Source of the DNA: Agrobacterium albertimagni AOL15
GTDB taxonomy: Bacteria; Pseudomonadota; Alphaproteobacteria; Rhizobiales; Rhizobiaceae
Length of the DNA: 64,000 nt
NCBI RefSeq assembly: GCF_000300855.1
Contig: NZ_ALJF01000010.1
Location: 124,001 to 188,000 of the forward strand
Direction of reading: 5' to 3'
Both the position numbers and the translations under genes were made by a program. Under the pieces are notes generated by a model that did not search any database, had not been told where the DNA came from, and saw only the letters and a program-made list of their open reading frames with translations. Of the stretch, positions 63,544-64,000 are shown one piece after another (within the stretch, counting starts at the first letter, position 1; every line of letters begins with the position of its first letter).

Positions 63544-63938
63544 ACGATCATCGGAAGATCGTGCTGCTGGTCGAAGACGAACCACTGATTGCCATGGTCG
63601 GATGCGATATGATGCAGGACCTCGGCTTCGAGGTTCTGGAAGCGCGCACCGAGTTGGAGGCTCTGGCTGTCCTGGGTGTTGAGAAAGGCGTCAGTCTCCT
63701 GTTTGCCGACATCGATCTTGCCGATGGTTCGTCGGGCATGGATCTGGCGCGTGAATTCTCGCGGCTCTGTCCAGGTGTCCCTATCATCATTACATCCGGC
63801 CGCTTCCGCCCGTCCGCTCTCCCCCCTGGCGCTCGCTTCTTGCCGAAGCCTTATTCGGATCACGATCTGGCCGCAGCAACCCTACCCGACACAGGCATGA
63901 GTAGGCGGCACCGCGATCTGGAGTTGGCGTTAGTATAA
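63540..63938 (+). CDS. Single-domain response regulator coupled to the PRC-barrel gene
   Basis: 132 residues, receiver only: LLVEDEPLIAM, phospho-acceptor region FADIDLADGSSGMD, and Lys in FLPKPYS. A GTG at 63540 overlaps the upstream TGA. The kinase is not encoded next to it within the window; one of the HWE kinases here could be a partner. About 60 bp of non-coding sequence remain to the window end. Confidence 0.88.
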   Translation: MNDHRKIVLLVEDEPLIAMVGCDMMQDLGFEVLEARTELEALAVLGVEKGVSLLFADIDLADGSSGMDLAREFSRLCPGVPIIITSGRFRPSALPPGARFLPKPYSDHDLAAATLPDTGMSRRHRDLELALV

Positions 63939-64000
63939 AGTCATGGCGCGGGGCGCGTGCCTCCAAATGACGATCAAGGGTCCCCTCACGGACCCGATGC

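Overview
The window looks like chromosomal DNA of a Rhizobiaceae-type alphaproteobacterium (Rhizobium, Agrobacterium, Ensifer or a relative). The evidence is its high GC, a fused SecDF, a ugpBAEC operon, a phnDCEE-type transporter, two Mrp/Mnh (Pha) antiporter operons of rhizobial type (one with A and B fused), HWE-family kinases and dense ATGA/TGATG start-stop overlaps. I see no rRNA, tRNA, insertion sequence, phage gene or CRISPR array.

Region 1 (1-16.8 kb) reads as a phosphorus-acquisition cluster. It holds the tail of a solute-binding protein plus two permeases, an ATPase, a cytoplasmic glycerophosphodiester phosphodiesterase and an inositol-monophosphatase-family enzyme in one operon; then phnD-phnC-phnE-phnE; then (after a SulP transporter, a tandem Usp protein and an MFS transporter) ugpBAEC on the minus strand. 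The phn and ugp leaders share a Pho-box-like half site, and both operons carry a strong hairpin just after the first gene, which encodes the binding protein.

Region 2 (17.2-36.1 kb) holds a small membrane protein, SecDF, an XRE regulator and two complete Mnh Na+(K+)/H+ antiporter operons facing each other: mnhAB-C-D-E-F-G (plus) and mnhA-B-C-D-E-F-G (minus). A sensor kinase and a sigma-54-dependent response regulator lie downstream of the second operon. The second MnhG carries a long soluble extension that looks like two Usp-fold domains.

Region 3 (36.1-46.5 kb) has a small exported protein, PgpA, and an amide-utilisation operon: AmiC-like sensor, AmiR-like ANTAR antiterminator, Dpp-type ABC transporter, formamidase/acetamidase and a fused two-domain ATPase. 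It starts immediately after a long intrinsic terminator, which suggests an ANTAR-controlled attenuator. A CPBP-family membrane protease follows, with a palindromic operator-like site.

Region 4 (46.6-64 kb) is rich in signalling. It contains a hybrid kinase with two receivers, a PAS-HWE kinase with a receiver, and exported proteins (M13 peptidase, lipoprotein, SH3 protein, L,D-transpeptidase) with a LysR regulator. These are followed by a KaiC-like ATPase translationally coupled to a pseudo-receiver/HWE kinase, a single receiver, and a BLUF blue-light protein on the opposite strand. A cold-shock protein and a PRC-barrel/receiver pair end the window. The KaiC-kinase-receiver-BLUF group and the ANTAR-controlled amide operon are the most interesting parts.
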